Notes under the pieces: model-generated
What the model saw: only the letters and a program-made list of their open reading frames with translations
What the model was told of the DNA's origin: nothing
Database searches by the model: none
Translations under genes and position numbers: made by a program
Shown here: piece after piece, positions 62,992 to 64,000 of the stretch
Position numbering within the stretch: the stretch's first letter is position 1
Layout: each line of letters starts with the position of its first letter
Assembly: GCA_049652745.1 (NCBI GenBank)
Contig: JBASEY010000042.1
Coordinates: 1-64,000 of the forward strand
DNA length: 64,000 nucleotides
From: JBASEY01 sp049652745
GTDB taxonomy: Bacteria; CSSED10-310
Direction: 5' to 3'

Positions 62992-64000
62992 GTGGAAAAT
63001 AATCCACAACGTAGTGAATCGGCTGAAAATGAGTATATGCAAATCCGATTGAAAAAAATCGAATTGATGAAAGATGAAGGAATTCAGGTTTACCCGGATC
63101 GGTTTCCGGACGCACTCACCTGCGGCGAAGCGGCGAAACTGCCGGCAGGACATGAAGGTGTGCGATGCGCCGGCCGGATCATATCGATTCGGAAAATGGG
63201 CAAATTGATGTTTCTACATATCCAGGACATCACGGGAAAAATTCAAATCGCCCTTCGCAAAGGCGGTATCAGCGATAAGACCTTCGAGCTGGCAAAAGAA
63301 GTGTTGGATATCGGCGATTTTATCGGCGTGGAGGGGCACATAATTGTAACGCGAACCGGCGAACTGACAATCGATGTCACAGAGTACATGTTTCTATCTA
63401 AATCGCTCCATCCGCTGCCGGAAAAATGGCATGGGTTGACGGATACAGAAATGATTTACCGGCGCCGCTACTTGGATTTGGTCATGAGTCAACATGCCAG
63501 GACCAAATTTCTGGCCAAAAGTCGATTGATCCAGGTCATGAGAGAAGTTTTTCTCAGAAACGACTTCATCGAGGTCGAGACTCCCGTTCTGCAATGCAAG
63601 CCGTCGGGGGCCATGGCGCGGCCTTTCCGCACCTATCATGAAGCGCTGAATATGGATGTCTATCTGCGTATAGCGCCGGAAACCTACCTGAAACGCCTGT
63701 TGGTTGGAGGATACAATCGTGTTTTTGAGTTCGCACGGTGCTTTCGCAATGAAGGAATCAGCGCGGATCATCTTCAGGATTTCACCATGCTGGAATATTA
63801 TGTGGCATACTGGAATTATGAAGACAATATGCGTTTTACCGAAAAATTGATTCAGGAAGCTATGGAAGCCGTCACGGGATCGACAAGGGTTGTTGTTGCA
63901 GGGCAAGAAATTGATTTTGGCGGCAATTGGGAACGAGTGACGTTCAGGGATGTGATCGCCCGGGATGCCGGAATCGATATCGACGAATATGCCGACGCTG
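62992..64000 (+). CDS. lysS: Lysyl-tRNA synthetase, class II (partial)
   Basis: The gene runs off the window; about 336 codons are present. The start is taken as GTG 62992, eight bases from AAGGAGG; ATG 62986 is nearer but too close to the site. An OB-fold domain (about 55-150) leads to motif 1 (FIEVETPVLQ) and motif 2 (RVFEFARCFRNEGISADHL), both diagnostic. It charges tRNA-Lys. The 15-base spacing from the sulfatase stop implies co-transcription. Confidence 0.92.
   Translation, partial: MENNPQRSESAENEYMQIRLKKIELMKDEGIQVYPDRFPDALTCGEAAKLPAGHEGVRCAGRIISIRKMGKLMFLHIQDITGKIQIALRKGGISDKTFELAKEVLDIGDFIGVEGHIIVTRTGELTIDVTEYMFLSKSLHPLPEKWHGLTDTEMIYRRRYLDLVMSQHARTKFLAKSRLIQVMREVFLRNDFIEVETPVLQCKPSGAMARPFRTYHEALNMDVYLRIAPETYLKRLLVGGYNRVFEFARCFRNEGISADHLQDFTMLEYYVAYWNYEDNMRFTEKLIQEAMEAVTGSTRVVVAGQEIDFGGNWERVTFRDVIARDAGIDIDEYADA

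Noticed and set aside
1..64000. tRNA, rRNA, insertion sequence or integrase
   Set aside because: I read the intergenic regions for cloverleaf patterns, transposase motifs and terminal inverted repeats and found none I could support.

Overview
The window looks like a chromosomal segment of an uncultivated Gram-negative-type bacterium of medium GC. Outer-membrane style lipoproteins (lipoboxes at 13356, 26752, 27379 and 61606), an LpoB homologue, HflK/HflC proteins, a TonB-receptor-like stub and several sigma-54 style regulators point to a two-membrane cell. A complete oleABCD operon, Thr/Pro-rich linkers, sulfatase-modifying-factor (SUMF1) proteins and unusual fusions resemble what is seen in PVC-like or candidate phyla. 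I cannot assign a phylum from sequence reading alone.

Layout. 1-731: intergenic repeat and a short exported protein resembling the N-terminus of a TonB-dependent receptor. 779-5492 (minus): oleABCD for long-chain olefin synthesis, with a candidate promoter and a perfect dyad upstream; a methyltransferase diverges from it. 6703-10449: exported MsrB-MsrA fusion and a first TldD/TldE pair. 10758-14381: ABC-2 exporter with an unknown anchored partner and a lipoprotein. 14378-19140: GT-C type membrane protein, GT2 glycosyltransferase, PlsC-like acyltransferase, sigma-54 activator. 19321-28776: saccharopine-dehydrogenase-like enzyme, a large G-x-D-x-Y repeat/HEAT/TPR protein, a D,D-carboxypeptidase, a beta-helix protein, LpoB and a COG3014-like lipoprotein, which suggests an envelope and peptidoglycan theme. 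28847-31668: a second TldD/TldE pair. 31892-33733: FHA regulator with a degenerate AAA+ domain. 33783-37456: three SPFH proteins, one fused to a cation diffusion facilitator. 37637-50380: VOC-nitroreductase fusion, polysaccharide and membrane-glycosyltransferase genes, AsnRS, CvpA and a B12-binding radical SAM protein. 50646-60212: an accessory stretch with a TPR/SH3 protein, a triple SUMF1 protein, an ABC-2 drug-type exporter, a BRO-N protein, a broken toxin-antitoxin pair, MscL and several copies of a mosaic intergenic repeat. 60213-64000: AzgA-type purine permease, a sulfatase-like lipoprotein with Thr at the nucleophile position, and lysS running off the end.

Most notable are the CDF-SPFH fusion operon, the G-x-D-x-Y repeat protein, the FHA regulator that has lost its ATPase and sigma-54 motifs, the two TldD/E pairs, the three SUMF1 domains with endings like diversity-generating-retroelement targets, and the mosaic repeat that flanks the SUMF1 gene and has truncated a toxin gene. 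I found no tRNA, rRNA, CRISPR array or reverse transcriptase.
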